Positions 34,671 through 48,600 of a DNA stretch of 64,000 nucleotides are shown here, piece after piece. Location of the stretch: positions 8,470,820 through 8,534,819 of the forward strand of contig CM067569.1 of assembly GCA_034336665.1 (NCBI GenBank), written 5' to 3'. The position numbers and the translations under genes were made by a program. Below the pieces are notes generated by a model that had not been told where the DNA came from, ran no database searches, and saw nothing but the letters and a program-made list of their open reading frames with translations. This DNA comes from Luscinia megarhynchos (lineage: Eukaryota; Chordata; Aves; Passeriformes; Turdidae). Within the stretch, counting starts at the first letter, position 1. The number at the start of each line of letters is the position of its first letter.

Positions 34671-37419
34671 AATTTGATGTCTAAGTAGAATATTTGCATC
34701 CTCAGTTTTCTGGATCAGGAACAATAAAGAGGAATATCTCCCTTCTTATAATACCTACCATAACATAAATTTCAATTAAACTGCACAAGACTCAGAACAG
34801 GATTATAGATAAGGGTAAGCATTAGATAGGTGACAATACTGGAAGAATACCACTTTAACTTTCCTTCTGCTGCCTGCCTTCACATCAAAATAAATCAAGG
34901 TTTACAGGTTTACTTTTAAACCCCAGAAACCAGAAGTGAACTTATGGTTTACTCATCCCCTTTCTGACACCAGTGAGTAGAGAGGTAGGTACAGGGTCAC
35001 ACAAGTGTTGGTGGGTTAGACACCTGGTGCTACTTCAAGGCAGTAAAAGAGCTAAGCTGACTAAACCATCTGAGAATCCTCCCAGTGAAGGAACTTTAGA
35101 GGACTATAAGACAAAAAAACATCCAGGCCTCTAGTTGATGTTTTGCACAATTTACATCCAAATACTCACACCATACTCAGCATTACACAGAGCTCAGAAA
35201 CAGCAGCATCTTTAATGGAAGTCTGTGCTGGGCAGACACAAACAGGAACAGGCAAAGAGAGATTTCATGGAGTTGGGATCTCTTTTTCACACAGACTTCA
35301 TAAATGGCTCTCAGAGCTAAGCTTGCTTTTTGTGGCAGGGGCACCTCCTGCTTTGGCCAGGCTCCCATTTTAGCATCGTATAAATCCAAACGGATCAAGA
35401 ACATGCTTGGGCACTGCTGCTCCCACTACAGACAGGCTGCCTGCCAGCATGGATAAACAAAAGTACTTTTCATTTATTAGTTACTAGTTTTCATTCAAAC
35501 TCCCAGAGTGCCGATTCTTTTACTTTGGACCATATCCCATGCTTCCACCGAAGCCAGTTTAAGATTGTCCTGACCACATTGAGAGCAGATTCATTTGGAA
35601 ACCATTTGAAAGGCTCAGCTCTGCCATTCTCACACAAGAAGGTGTAAAGCAACTTCAACAGGTAACTCCCAGGAATGACTTTGCAAAAGCCAAATTCACA
35701 AGGTTTTAATGAGCCTTGGATGAGACCCATAGCTTTTTTCAGTAACGCTGTCCACTCTCAGCAATAAGTAAGAAACATTCCCAAACACCCCATGAGGCAA
35801 GAAGTCAGAGCTGGGCCTACTTTAAGACATATAAACTGCAGAAAAGCTATTAAAGCTTCATAGCAAGCCAATGATCCAGCCAATGCTTGGAGAGCAGAAA
35901 GTCCTGGCTTTTAATGCACATATGAACCTGTTAGTGCTAAGGTTCAACTTTTTCCTGTCAGTCGTCTTGAGTGTTTACCAAATCCAGATGGCCTGAGGAA
36001 ATAAATGAGATTAAAAAGAGTCTGTTTCATTCTCACACTTCCCAAAGCCCTCTGCAAAAGTATTGTGTTGCTACAGATAACACATGTACCTGCAGGCATC
36101 AGTGCAACTGTTAGACGTGCTGGGGACTTCTTTTACCTTCTCCTCAGCAGAGCTTAAAAGCCTTTAACACTTCCACACCCATAGGAAAGGGAACATGACA
36201 TTCTGCTTTTGTTCCTATCGACAAATGCTGCTTATTCTCTGGTTTTCCAGAGAAACTGTGAAACATTTTCACTGGCCTCTCCACGAAGTCCTTGGTGGCA
36301 TTTCCAAAATGGGAAGGGTGGGGGGATCCCAACCTCTTTGGGAGGTACAGAAGGACATGCATGGGATGTGGGCCCTGCAGTGATGGAGAGGTGGCAATTG
36401 GAAGCACTTGAGCTCCAAGAATCCCCACACATACCAGAGGCAAAATCCCCATGGGTTTGGTTAGTCCAGAACTAAAGAAAAAGGCAGAGAGGGCAAAATC
36501 TTTCACATGTGAATGGCTGTTACAAAAGAGGAATGAGTAACAGCCCTCTGTGTTCCACAGAGACACAAAGATATGTTCAGTCTGGGCCACCAGCCCCCTG
36601 GAGCAGCAGGAATCTGCAGTGTGCCCTCGATGGAGCTGTTAGGGAGGATATCAGAAAGGATTCAGGAGCTGCCCAATCCCCATCTCAGTGAGCAAGGAGG
36701 ATTAAACAGGCTCCTGAGGCTGCACCACAGAGGATGTGAGGGGATGGAATGAGCCCTTTATATGAGGTGCAGCAGGAGAGGTGAGGGTCTTTGCAGCCCC
36801 AGGCTGTAGACCAGCAGCTGGCCATGCTGCACACTGGCCCACAGGAGAGCAGCATTCAGGTGTGTGTCCTTCAGCAGAGAGCTGACCACACAGCATTGGC
36901 ACTGATGCTTCAGGGACAGCAGAATGGGATGATGAGCACCAGGAGGGCACCCAGGGTGCTGGGAGATTGAGGAAGAGGATGCATTCAACTCATTTCATCT
37001 CCCACATGGTCTTTGTGGGCACAGGCTGGACAAGGTCATCTTTGTATGAAACATTGGTGAGATCTTGATTTTTCACTTTTAGTAGCTGCTCTTTACTAGT
37101 AAGTCCTTCTCAGATCTCCTTACCTATGACTCTCATCCTTCTTCATTTTAATCTGATGAAATATTTCTCTTTGTGTAAGAAAAAGGCATCAGGTGGAGAG
37201 TTTCTTTTGGATGAGAGGAGGGAATCGTGCTTGAGGTAAGGGGTTGTGGCTGGGGGAAGCCCAGATCACTGCTACCAGAGACTGGGATGGGTCTCCTGCT
37301 TGCTCCCCACTTCAGCTCTCTGCCTGCAAGTCAAAGATAACAGAATTCTTTTCTTTCAGCCATTTGTCTGGGAAGATTTGGGGTTACTAGACATGCAGCA
37401 AGAGGTGGCCCAGGCCTCA
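34671..37419. other. Unique DNA, no gene seen
   Basis: A 79-codon frame on the - strand (35491-35730) has a mixed residue composition without low complexity, but I recognise no family and see no clear splice sites. A group of overlapping frames at 36144-36590 is similar. Neither is annotated as a gene. Confidence 0.5.
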
Positions 37420-38110
37420 GCGGCGACGCCGGCACTTTACCATTGTACAAACAATAGCACCTCTGAGAAGCAAGCCCTTGCTTTGTATATTTACTTCGTT
37501 TCTTGTTCAAGCTTTGTTAGGGAACCAAGGCACTTAGGCTGGTTACTAAAATAAAGAAGTGCTATAAAAAGAGATCAGCTCTTGCAAGGAAATCCAAGCT
37601 GCAGAAACATGAACAAAGATCCATTGAAAGGCAGTGTTAAATAAATACAAATTAATTTTGCATAGTTCCAAAGTCCTTCAGTCAATAAACGCCCATTCTC
37701 ATTATTATTCAATAACATTTAGCTAATATATTTGGATTTGCAAGGCAAACATTTTCAAACATTTTTCTAAATTAGCACAAATCTTCTGCTTCGTCTTTTC
37801 TTCATCTACTGTCAGCGGAGCAAATAATCAGAGAACAAATAGTACTCCACTTATAAATTCCTCTTGCCAAAGACTCGACCTCTAGAGACTTGACTTCACA
37901 TTTGCTTTTCTGCAGAATTTAACAAAATTAGTCAAGCGCGATTTGTTGCGTGTTTGTCTCTTTTCAAAAGCTCAGAAACGTCTAGCTCCGGTGGTTAAAG
38001 GAAGAAAGGAGATTTTACTAATAATGTTTAAGTGGAAGGATATTAGAATGCAAGAAATATTTATTGACATCCACGTGTAGGTAAATGCTCATAAAATTTC
38101 ATGTCAAGGT
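37420..38110. other. Candidate conserved non-coding element (motif content only)
   Basis: Unique, transposon-free DNA with a CpG-bearing patch at 37418-37430 (CAGCGGCGACGCC), an inverted SOX-like pair ATTGTACAAACAAT at 37442-37455, TTTGCAT near 37658-37664 and several CpG-bearing words at 37935-37990 (AAGCGCGATTTG, AACGTCTAGCTCCG) in AT-rich context. Such retention of CpG in AT-rich DNA is typical of conserved elements, but only an alignment can show it. Confidence 0.25.
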
Positions 38111-41100
38111 TGAGGTCATTCCCACTTACTGCCACAAAGTCAAAAAATAGGGAGCAAACCCTCAGATACCACTGCATCTTCCTGGCTGGGCTGTGGGCAG
38201 GATAGGCCAAATATTAAATTTCATAGCAGAATAATGTGCAAAGCACCTGCAAGATATGGCCCTACCCTGAGGCACAGACAAGCAGAGATGATTAGGTATT
38301 ATCAAAAGCTCGTCCTTTCCCCTCTTTCTCATTAGAGCCAGAGGAACGTTCTCTGGCTGAACCATTTGCTGCGTTGGGTGCAAGAAGGAGGCATCTGCAT
38401 TTCAATAGGGTACTTGTCAAGGCTGACAGCAGCTGGAGAGCTACTTGTTATAACGCTGTGTACTCCAGTTGCCACAGCCCTACAGTATGTCTCTTTTTAC
38501 TGCCAGAGCACTCTCTTGTCGTTTGGAGGCCCTAAAGCATGTGAGTCCCCTCACATGGGCTCAAACACCTCAGGAAAGGAGGAGCAACAGAGGCCATGGC
38601 CAGCTTCTTCAACGTGGTTGTACTTTCTTTTTTATGAATCAGGCTTTCTGGTCTTGAATGATAATAAATGGAGGGTTTGGAGATCAAAGGTAATTTGATT
38701 TCTGAAAGAGAGCTGTGATCTCTGATAAACACTCTACCTGGGTTCGTTTCAAGTCAGAAACATCAGGGAAGTTATACAGTTATTGCACTGTTGCTTCCCC
38801 TGTAAAAACAAGAAAAAGTCAGAAACTGGCAGTGCTGCTGTCTTCACTTAGGAGGGACTGTCCCAGCCATCACACACTGGCCAAAGTCAGCAGAACCATG
38901 AGGAGAGCATTTGGGAAGAGTCCTGACTGTCAGCACCCAAGAAGAAGTGGCAGGCACTTAAGAAGTCAAAGAACTATTTGGTTCAATGGAACAGAAGAGT
39001 TTTTTGTGTAGAAAATTCCTACCTGCTACAGATCTGGCCTTCTATACTCTGTGTTCATGGTCCTGTCAGGAACTGTGTATAATAATGAATATTACTCCCC
39101 AAACCAGCTAGACTGACTTTTGCAACCATGCTGGCTCTAACGTGCCACATCTAAACCAGATTCATCCATTCTTTTGGCCTTTCCAAAAGAGAAGACTATG
39201 GAAGCATAGTTAGCCTCTCTTTTTGTCAGCCTTTGACCTGGTACTAAAAGTTGCTTCTGCTGAGGTTTGATAACACCCTGTATGAGTGAGCCCTCTGAAT
39301 TTCACTGGAACCAGAATCAGCACAATGGACAACACCACTGTTCACTGCCAGATTAGAGCCCAGGGGGATCATATTCCATTTTTCTCTATGAAACACTAAA
39401 ATGCTTCATTCAAACCAGGATTTACACTTGGGTATTGGGTGAAACCAGAATGTGAAAGCAGTGTCCTAGCCAATATCTACAGTCAGTTGCTCTCTGCATG
39501 GTTTTAGCAGAAGAGCTAATAAAATCTCCTCTGGAGGCTCATCCTAGGACCAATCACTAAGTACCAGTTGCCTCACTATGTCTTTCTTTCTTCATCCCCA
39601 TTTCTCCCATTTTCTCATCTCTTCCTATTTTCTTAAGCCCTGCATTTCCTCCTATGCCTTCTTTTTGTGTTACTTTTCCATCACCACCTTTCAACATTCA
39701 GCTTATTGTCTTCCAGTTCCACTCAGGGAAAAATTAAAGTTCATGAACAACGTGCCTACAGGCTGCTTCAAATATGGCTTATCTCAAGTGGTCCATTTAC
39801 CCCTCGGCCATTAAGCAATACCTTCAGAAACACAGCAAGTTCATTCTCTGAAAGATATATGAGGCAAGAATAGAGACACTGCCTGCTTAGTGCATGTGCA
39901 CATTTATGGGCAGTAAACTCAGCAGGGAAGGCTGCCCTGTGGGTAAGTTCACCAAGGCAGGGTAAACATGGCAATCAGCTTTGCTTTTTGCACTTTTTCC
40001 CTTCCTATGCCTGACTAATGTCCTTGGGCTGCACAGCTTTTCAACAATGGTATCTATCTGTGACTGTTTCACCATTCCTTCATTTGACATCCACCCTTCT
40101 TTCTTTACAGAAGAGCTTTTAGTTTCTCAAAATTCTGTAAAGAAGCAACCCCTCCCTTTCTCAAAACATGTGGGGAAAAGAGATTTCTTGTTCTTTTCAT
40201 TAGGCAGTGCTGAACTGCTGAAAGGGCAAACAGCTGGGGTCAGCATTACCCAGGTTGTAACAACCAAAAAAATGTCTTTTTACACTTTGAGACAAGCATC
40301 TTTTCTGAGCAGACTTCTGCATTTAAGAGAAAAGTTATGGAAGCACCTGATCTTATGCTACTCAGACCTACATAATTATTGTAATCAGTTCACTAAAACC
40401 ACCAATAAGTCAAAAAATTTCTTCTAAAAGACAGAGCAAAAGACTCATTTGCACAGTAAAAATACTCCTCTTGAGACAAATCAGGAATCAAGTCAGGTTA
40501 TTTGAACTCCATTTCACATCTTCAAGCACGTGAGTTCTTGGATCAGTGCAGCTGGGCTTCCAGGTACCACAGCTTGTGTCATTCCAACAACCAGCAGTGT
40601 CCCTGCATGCTGCCACACCCAGGAATGCTGCTGGAAGGTAAAAAACAAATAAGGGAGGTGTATGGTGGCTTCCTTGATACAGTGTGATACTGGGAAAAAT
40701 TATTTTAGAAAAGGATAAGCAACAGGCATCTTATAATCACCCAACAGTCAAGTCCCTCCCTGCATACAGGGCTTTTTCTATCACATCTGGAAGTCCATGA
40801 ACACCACTGGTGGGCTCTCCTTAGCCTCTCCTTGTGGAAGTCTGGAATTCAACAGCTGCCATGCTCTAAAACAAAGATGCAGGTTGGCCAAGGCTTGCCT
40901 TTGACCTTGAAGGCCTAAAGAGTTGGGTTCTCCCAGCAAATCCATCAACCTCCCTCTGTGCACACTCCCAGAAAGGGCAGACCTGCAAAGCACATCCCTT
41001 CTGGCCCTCCCAGACCTTCTGATGTCCAAACCATCATGTGCTTCTGGCTAAACACAACTCCTGGCTAAAAGCACACCAGAACAGCCAAGAAATGTTCAAA

Positions 41101-41989
41101 AACCTTTCACCAGGGTTCTGCAGCTCAAAGCCTAATTCACATCAGTACTTTCTAAGACTTCACCTTGTGTTTCAGGTAAATTCAAAAGATATTGGATGTA
41201 GTAGTAATCAAAACCAAAACTTTGAAACTGGGCCTATTTCCAGTGACCTCAGCAGGGCTTGGATCAACCTGACATTTATGTTTGAAATAATGTATTTGAG
41301 AGCCTGCACTAAGGGAGCCTGTTCTAAATATTACCTCAATCATTGTTTATAGGGAATTAATTTGCTTCTGTAACTTCACTGAGCATTCATATATGACCAA
41401 AATAGCCACTCTTTATGATTCCAGCTGTCCAACTCCTCATGGCAGCTAGAGGTACCTCTCAGCCTGAGTGACAGCTGCAGATGACTCAGAAAAGATTGAA
41501 CAGTTTTAAATGTTTTTCTTTCAATGACGAAAATAATTTGTCCTCATTCTTCTAAACACAAGGCTTTTAGTTTTATGTAGGATTTTTTCCATGTGGGGTA
41601 TTTTAATTTCTTTTAAATGTCACAATTGGCCTTGTTCATTTTTATGGAAAAAAAATAGGAAAAAAAAGCCAAGACAAAATAACCTGCTGCAAACTTCAAC
41701 AAGTATGAAAACCACCAGACGTTTAGTCAGCTGCTCACAAGGAGTTAAACTTGCTGGGAGTAATTACTAAGCACCTTCCAAAATAAAAAACATAACAAAA
41801 ATAAATAAAGAAAAAGTTTGTCTGTCTTAATCTGCTGTGTTATCACTATGTTTGCCCAGAAAGCTTCTGTAATTCTGATAATGTGAAAAATAATTTCTTT
41901 GTCCTTATGGACAAAAAGCGTTTTTCAGCTCATTGTACACTGGAAAAATCTTGACTGTAAGGTGCTTTGTAATTTAGTTCAGATATACA
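38111..41989. other. Unique DNA, no gene seen
   Basis: Frames such as 39981-40427 (+, 148 codons) and 38366-38698 (+) lack domains. Short A runs occur near 41645-41670. No recognisable transposon. Confidence 0.55.
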
Positions 41990-42610
41990 CCTTGGCTAAC
42001 AGGTGTAATTAAAAACCCATTATAATCATCCAACAAGCAAATCAGAGCAGTCCCGAGAGGAGCTGAGCTGTGAGAGCCTCTATTTATAAAATCATATTTA
42101 ATGTAGTCTTATCTCCACACGGAAAAAAACATCTGTTTAACATACTGTAAACAAAAATATTAATGTTCCCTGGCCTTTTTGTCAGAATGACTTAGGACGA
42201 GGATCTGCCACATATGCAATTAAGGTCTAGCAGAACTGCCTAATTTCTAAGGAAACAACTACAAAAACATTGTATGTTTGCTCCTGGTGGATACTTTCAG
42301 CTCAGGAGTGAGAAAACACGCCTGACACAGGGGGAGCTGGGGGGATTTAGGAGAGGCTTGGTCAGCAATGTGCAACCTCTTTGTTTTTATGTCTCAGCTC
42401 AGGCATAATAGAGGTGGCAACAATAGTTTTTCCTGTGATTTTGTCTTCAGATTGCAGGAAAAATGCATGTTGCCTCAAGAGTTAATGAGCTCAAATTAAA
42501 AATAAACCAAAGACGAAAAAAAGCACAAACAAACCACCACCAGCACCATAGCACAGTAATAAGCATATTTGCATAATCCACTCTCTCCCATGCATTTATA
42601 GATAACCACA
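41990..42610. other. Candidate conserved non-coding element (motif content only)
   Basis: AT-rich unique DNA with TAATTA at 42006-42011, several TTTATAA/AAATCATATTTAAT words at 42080-42100, ATGCAATTAAGG near 42215-42226 and ATTTGCATAA at about 42568-42577 (POU/homeodomain-like). No open frame of note and no transposon. The clustering is suggestive, not proof. Confidence 0.22.
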
Positions 42611-45600
42611 TCTTATATCCAGAAGAAGAGTTGCAGTTTGTTCTACCACAAGGATAAAAATGGGAATATAAGCACCTTATGATTTAAGAAGTTCAACTAA
42701 AATAACACAATGAGACCAACAGAAATTGGCCATCAACCATTTTCAGTGTCATTCCAGGAAAGTCAATCATCAAGTCAAATCTTTTCCACTGCCCCTGTGA
42801 AGTGAAGCCCCCCACCAAGACAGTGAACCTAAAGCTGGTGGATAGACAGTAAGGGGAGTGCCAGGATCAGGATGGACATTGGTGAGTGGTTCTTGTCTCA
42901 GATGCTGCTCTCCTGGGGAGCAGGACATCTCCAAACAGCACCACAGCATGGCAAAACCCAAGGTGCTCCACTTGACAGTGGGAAACCCACCAGCATCAGC
43001 AATGGTGCTGCACAGAGAGATTTCCTGGGCCAGCTTGAGATATCATACCTGAATTCTTGTATGTATCAAAAAGCAGAATAAGGACAAGAGCTGGAAACGC
43101 TCTGAGCAGGTGGAGTCTGCAGCTCAGCACTGCCCATGCAGTCAGAGGCAGAGGTAGCTGGGGCTCTGCTGGGAGCCTGGGCACCCTGAATCACCCCTGC
43201 TTTATGCCAGCCTGGGCCAGCTGCCATCCAAACCTGGTACATGGGCCTTTCTTCCAGCCTGTGTGTACTGATAATCATCCTCTTGCTTCGTTTTTTTTCC
43301 CTCTGTTAGCTCACAGAGTCCCATTGCAACCACACTGCTAGAATAAATCAGATTCTCTTTAGGGATAAAGCTCTATTTCCCTAGTTTATTGTGGTCAGTT
43401 TTTTTTAAGGGTAGGTATTAAGTGCATCAATAATTATGTTTTTGAGGAAACAGATGATTGCCAATAATTATATGTTGACAGAGCATGTGATACAGAGAAG
43501 CAGCATCCCAAGAACCTGAGGAAATTTGATCAGAAAATTTTTCACAGCAAGGACAAAGAACTGAACCATCCTACATTGCCTGATTTGTTTATTTCCACTT
43601 TTCACATGGAGAAAGCATCAGGTTGTCTACATGGTTTCTACTTTCTGGGGACAGGCTTTTATTCTTGTTATGCTAACATCCCAATACACAAATGGAGAGT
43701 CTCATATGCAAAATCCAGAAGGAAACAATCAGATGTCACTTTTGGTTCCTTCAGAAATGCTCACATATGGTGTATGTGTAAAGCACACAGTTGCTTGCCT
43801 GGGCAAAAAGGTGTCCTTAAACTCCATGTTTCAAATTCATGAAATGTTATGATAAATTGCTGGAATCATAAAGAAAACCAACACAGGCTGAGGCAGTAAC
43901 ATGCACAGGTTCCCTGGAAAAATGTTCTGAAAGTCACCTGAAGGCAGTAGGTGTTGCTGTGTTATCAAAGTTCTTCATAAACAAACCCTTTCCAAAATGC
44001 ACTCGAAGCCATGGCTGAAAATCTGTGGCTGCTGAGGTCAATGAATAATTTCTGACACACAAAATGGCAACAGGATCCTGTCCTGTGTGACAAACCCGTT
44101 CTAGTGGTCCCCTGTGCAGGCATGTGTGGTTAACTTTCAACATCTGCTCTTCTTGTGAACTGGTGCAGAGGGTATCTTGATTCGGACAGAAGTGATTGAT
44201 AATTATTGTCTCTGGAGGTTTCATGGCTGAGCCACCCACAGCAGCAGAATTACCTGCTGTGTGCTCATTTCCAAGTGGATAAGTTGATAAACAGATGGTA
44301 TGTGGCTTGCTTGGGATTACATGATTAGCAGCAAAATATACCTGGTTAAGAGGAATCACAGGACAATCCAGTTTTCAAGTGCTGTTTTTCCTTTGAAAAC
44401 ACTTCCAACTGACTCCAGCTGCATAGCTGAGCCATTTCTCCGCTCCTCTCAATAGCACAGTTGAGTAAAAAGGGATGGATTTCCTCTGATGTTCACTTGA
44501 GCCAAAAAACCAAAACAACCTCAGAGCTGAATTTGCCGCTCTTCCGTAACCACCACGTGTCAGAAGGGGCTGTCTGAGATCACCACCGACACACAAAGAA
44601 ATTAATTTGGTGTTGACACTTCACGGTGCTTTGAGATTGTAAATCAGAGGCTGCTTGGCAGGTAACAAACACCACCTTCCTTAAACACAAGAACACAGCA
44701 GCTGAGGAGACCTTTCTGAGTCATCAGGCACAGTCCCCCACCATCATGGATTGCAGCAGCTAATATCCCTGTTTCCTTAATAGCCCTCATTATCACAGCA
44801 GCTAAGCATCTGGCAAGGTACACAACACTGGCACTGTCTCCCTACAATGATCTGAGCCTGTGTTCGTGCTAAGAGATAGGATTTGTACATTTTGATAGAC
44901 CTGTGAACTTCTGAAAACAGACAACAGTCGCTTAGAGCCCGATGGAAACCTGGGCAGGAAAGATCTTTGAAATATTTCTCAGACAAAAACAGATACAAAG
45001 CAAATTATTCTATCCCACGATATACCTGGAAGGATCACATTATATTTAGGCAACACATTCCTTCCATGCAAAAGTTTAGTCCCAGACATTAAAAAGAACA
45101 AGTAAATCTTTCTAGTTTTAAAAAGTGTGTGTACTCAGCTTAGACAGGCACACAGCAGTGTCAAGTGAAGTGTGTATTCCCTGTGATAATAAATCTCATA
45201 ACGGAAATCAAAGCCAAGCTGAACTGCATGTTAGGCACTAAGTGCATCCCAAACTGCTCATCTTGCTAAACCTTCATAATAAAATAACATTACACTCTCT
45301 ATAATTACATGGTGCAATGATGCCACAGGAGTAAAGCCTAAAGAAAGGCTTAATTTTCCAGGCTTTGCAACAAGTATGAATTGGTGTGGGGCTTAAAAAG
45401 AATTTACAGTCTGGAGCCAAGCCTAGGTGCAAATAGGACTGCCATAAGTGACATAGACCTGGCAAGTGGTGTGAGTTCATGCTCAGAGCTGCCAAGCAAG
45501 CTCCAGGAAGGGAAGCTCCCAAAGCCACCCAGATTTATTGGAGCTGCCTGTTCCTCCTTCAGTGCTGTTTCTGGCACATCTGAACAGAGGGACCTGGAAA

Positions 45601-48600
45601 TGTTTGGAGATTTTTTGCACTGTTGCTTCTGACAAGCCATGAAACAGTGGTAGCTAAAACAAGGAAATGAGGAAAGATACCAAAAATGCAAATAGTACTT
45701 ATAATAGCAACCTCCATTCCTGTGGAGAAAGGTTGTCCATGCTCAACTGCTTCAGCACAAGGCAAACCATCTCCTGGAAGGGCCCCTCTGTGCTGGGTCT
45801 GCAGAGGCACCCTGGAAGACCTTGGGTGAGATCCACAGCTTTCAGATTCTTAAAATTTGGTTCAGTCAGCCCTCTTGCTCAGATTTTCCACTATCTTCTC
45901 ATGGAACTTGTAAACCCATGGGATACTCTACTGTTGTGAAGTCAATAGAAAATGATGAAATATCATCCAAAAGTTCATGTAACAAATTGTTTGGGAACAA
46001 GTGCAGCCAGAAGTACTAAAATGATAATTTTAATATCTGACTAAAAGAACATTTTGGGGATTACAACAACATTTAATTTTTCTTCTTTTGGTGACCTGAA
46101 ATATTTCATTTTGAATCAAGTTATGCCAAAACCAAAAGAAAAATAGATCAGTGATATACTAAGCTGAAATAAAATGACTTATTTAGACTCAGCAGAGAAA
46201 GCCAGCATTTAGAAGAAAAGCAAGTTTTATTTCAATCACTTTGATTTTGTGTGATTTTGTAAATACCATCATCTTCCCATTAAAATTATCTTCAGAATTC
46301 TCTGTCAAGCCCTATGACTGGGTGACATATTCGAGTTTTAGACAATTCTGCAGATTTTTATTTTTATCATACTCATGTGTCCCTCGATCTGCTCCAGAGC
46401 TGTATCAGCAAGGAGCAAATATTGGTAGTTATTTACAGGCATATAAGGCCCATAAGGGTCACATAAATAGCAGTGGGGAGTGAAGAGGTTGTGGTTCTCC
46501 TACAAAACTCTATCCAGGACCAGACACATGGTGATGGGTCAGTCATGGGGTCCCCTGAGCCCTGGGGGAGCTGCATCCAGGTGTCTGCACAGCCTCACAA
46601 ACTCCAGCTGGGCTGGAGAATATAACATCTCCATAAATGCTTTTGTATAATAGGATGGCTCTCCCTACAGACTTCCCTGATGCACTCTTCCCTTACCCAT
46701 TCCTCAGATGCTCTTGGCAAACACTAGTGAAAACAGACTCTTGAGGTGTGGGGTTAATTGTTCTCCCTTTTCTGTACACATAAATATTCTGCAGACTGAG
46801 AATTGCTATTTCCAGAAACACACAAATCAAGTAAAAGTTTCATATCCCCAACTCATGGATAATTTCAGAGCCTGAATCATCTGGTTTGCAGCAATTAAAA
46901 CAAAGGGTCCTTGTTCTAATGCATTGTTTTCACACTAGAAAGCCCAGTCTGCCTTCAGCTGTCTTTCCCAACTAGGAATTCAAGAAGAAAGCAGCTATTA
47001 AAGTTTTCTCTACCCAGTTTAAATGTGGCACAACACAGATTCCTGGCCAACTTTTCAGACTAAACATCTTAGTAAATTCTTCCTGACAATAGTTAGTGAC
47101 AAGCATGTCAAAACCAACAAACTCAGTCACATACAAGGCTTATCAATAATTTAGGCTTTTCCCCCCACGAGAGACTGTGTGTTTTGCAATAATGAAATAT
47201 ATGATTTTAAAAATAAATAATAGGCTGTTGTCTGGCCGATTGTAGCTAGAAGTTATGAATTTGATTGATTGAACATTTGAGTTCATTCTCTCTAGCAAGA
47301 TCAAAGAGAAACTCTTCCATTTGCCCAAGGCCACTTGCAATTTATTTAGAGATTGTGTTCATATCCCAGCAGGTAGCAATATTGGACTGAGGTACACAGA
47401 AAATCAGCTCTTTGAGGTTTTTTCTGAGTCCAAGGGATGCAACAAATGAGATTTTTTTTAGTTCATTAAATCATTAACCACTTAATCACTAAAAAAACTC
47501 GACATCAGTTGCATTTTCCCTTAGCTGGGTATAACAAGGAAGCAGTCATGGTATTGAAAACCTCTGTTTTAACATTGATGCCTTTGTCAAATATGACGAA
47601 TCCGTAGTTTTTATTTGTATATTATTTCCCCCCTCCTCCTTATTGGTTTAATTATCATGGCAGAAGGTAATGACATCCAAAAGGGGCAGGAATATGAATA
47701 GCAATGGCAAATCCTTTTAAAAATAACATGGAAAATAACACGTGTATGAAAGCACAGAGAATATATTTGTATAGCAGATATTGCAAGCACCCCAGTGTGA
47801 AGGAGCTCCAAACAAACCAGCCCAGACTAATGTGAAACTTTCATCCACCCTGAGACACAGCCAAGATCAGCTGTTTTTTCCCCCTCCCCAGACAGCATTC
47901 ACATGCTGACTGTAGAGCTTTGCAAGGCTCTTATGGGAGAAAAAAAAAGAATCATTCTTTAGCTGTCCTACATTCTCCTACATAAGATTTGGGGATTAGC
48001 AGCATTAAAAGGAACAAAACCCAAACCAAAGCGAGCAGGGTCAGTGCAGGTGGCTGAGCACTCACAGGCAAACCAGCAGCACTGCATGGACTGGCAGGGC
48101 TGCCAGCAGCACCCAGCCAGCAGCCCAGAGACATGCACAGGCAGAAAGATAAGGATGAGCTGGGAGCAGGGAAGGACTTCCAGGAGCTGGGGGAGCCCAT
48201 CTCAGAACACGAGAGGGGGTTTGCAGGAAGCACAGCAGGTCCCAGCTAGGCCAGCACTGTGTGCCCAGTTTGGAAACCAGTGGGCAAGACCTGTGTCTCC
48301 CAGCCAAGCAGATGGAAGACATCTCTTGGTCTGATGACAGCTTGGATGAGGTCTAGATTCAAGGCTCTGGTTAAGTGTGGCTTCAAAGGGCTTTGTCTCC
48401 ACTGGGGAAAGCTCAGATTGGGAGCAGAGCCGTCCATCCCAGGGTCAGTGAGCAGCAGTGGTAGGTCTTCTCCAGAGGGGCTGGCACTATCATGCTAAAA
48501 AGCAAAGGCAATGGGCATCTTGTACTTTCTCTGCTAGAGTGCTCTGAACCCCAGCTAACAGAAGCAGAAACCAGGAATTAGGGATCTAAGAGCCTTAACA

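Noticed and set aside
35491..35730. 79-codon - strand frame with gene-like composition
   Set aside because: No family recognised, no convincing splice sites or start context, and its length is within chance expectation for 64 kb.
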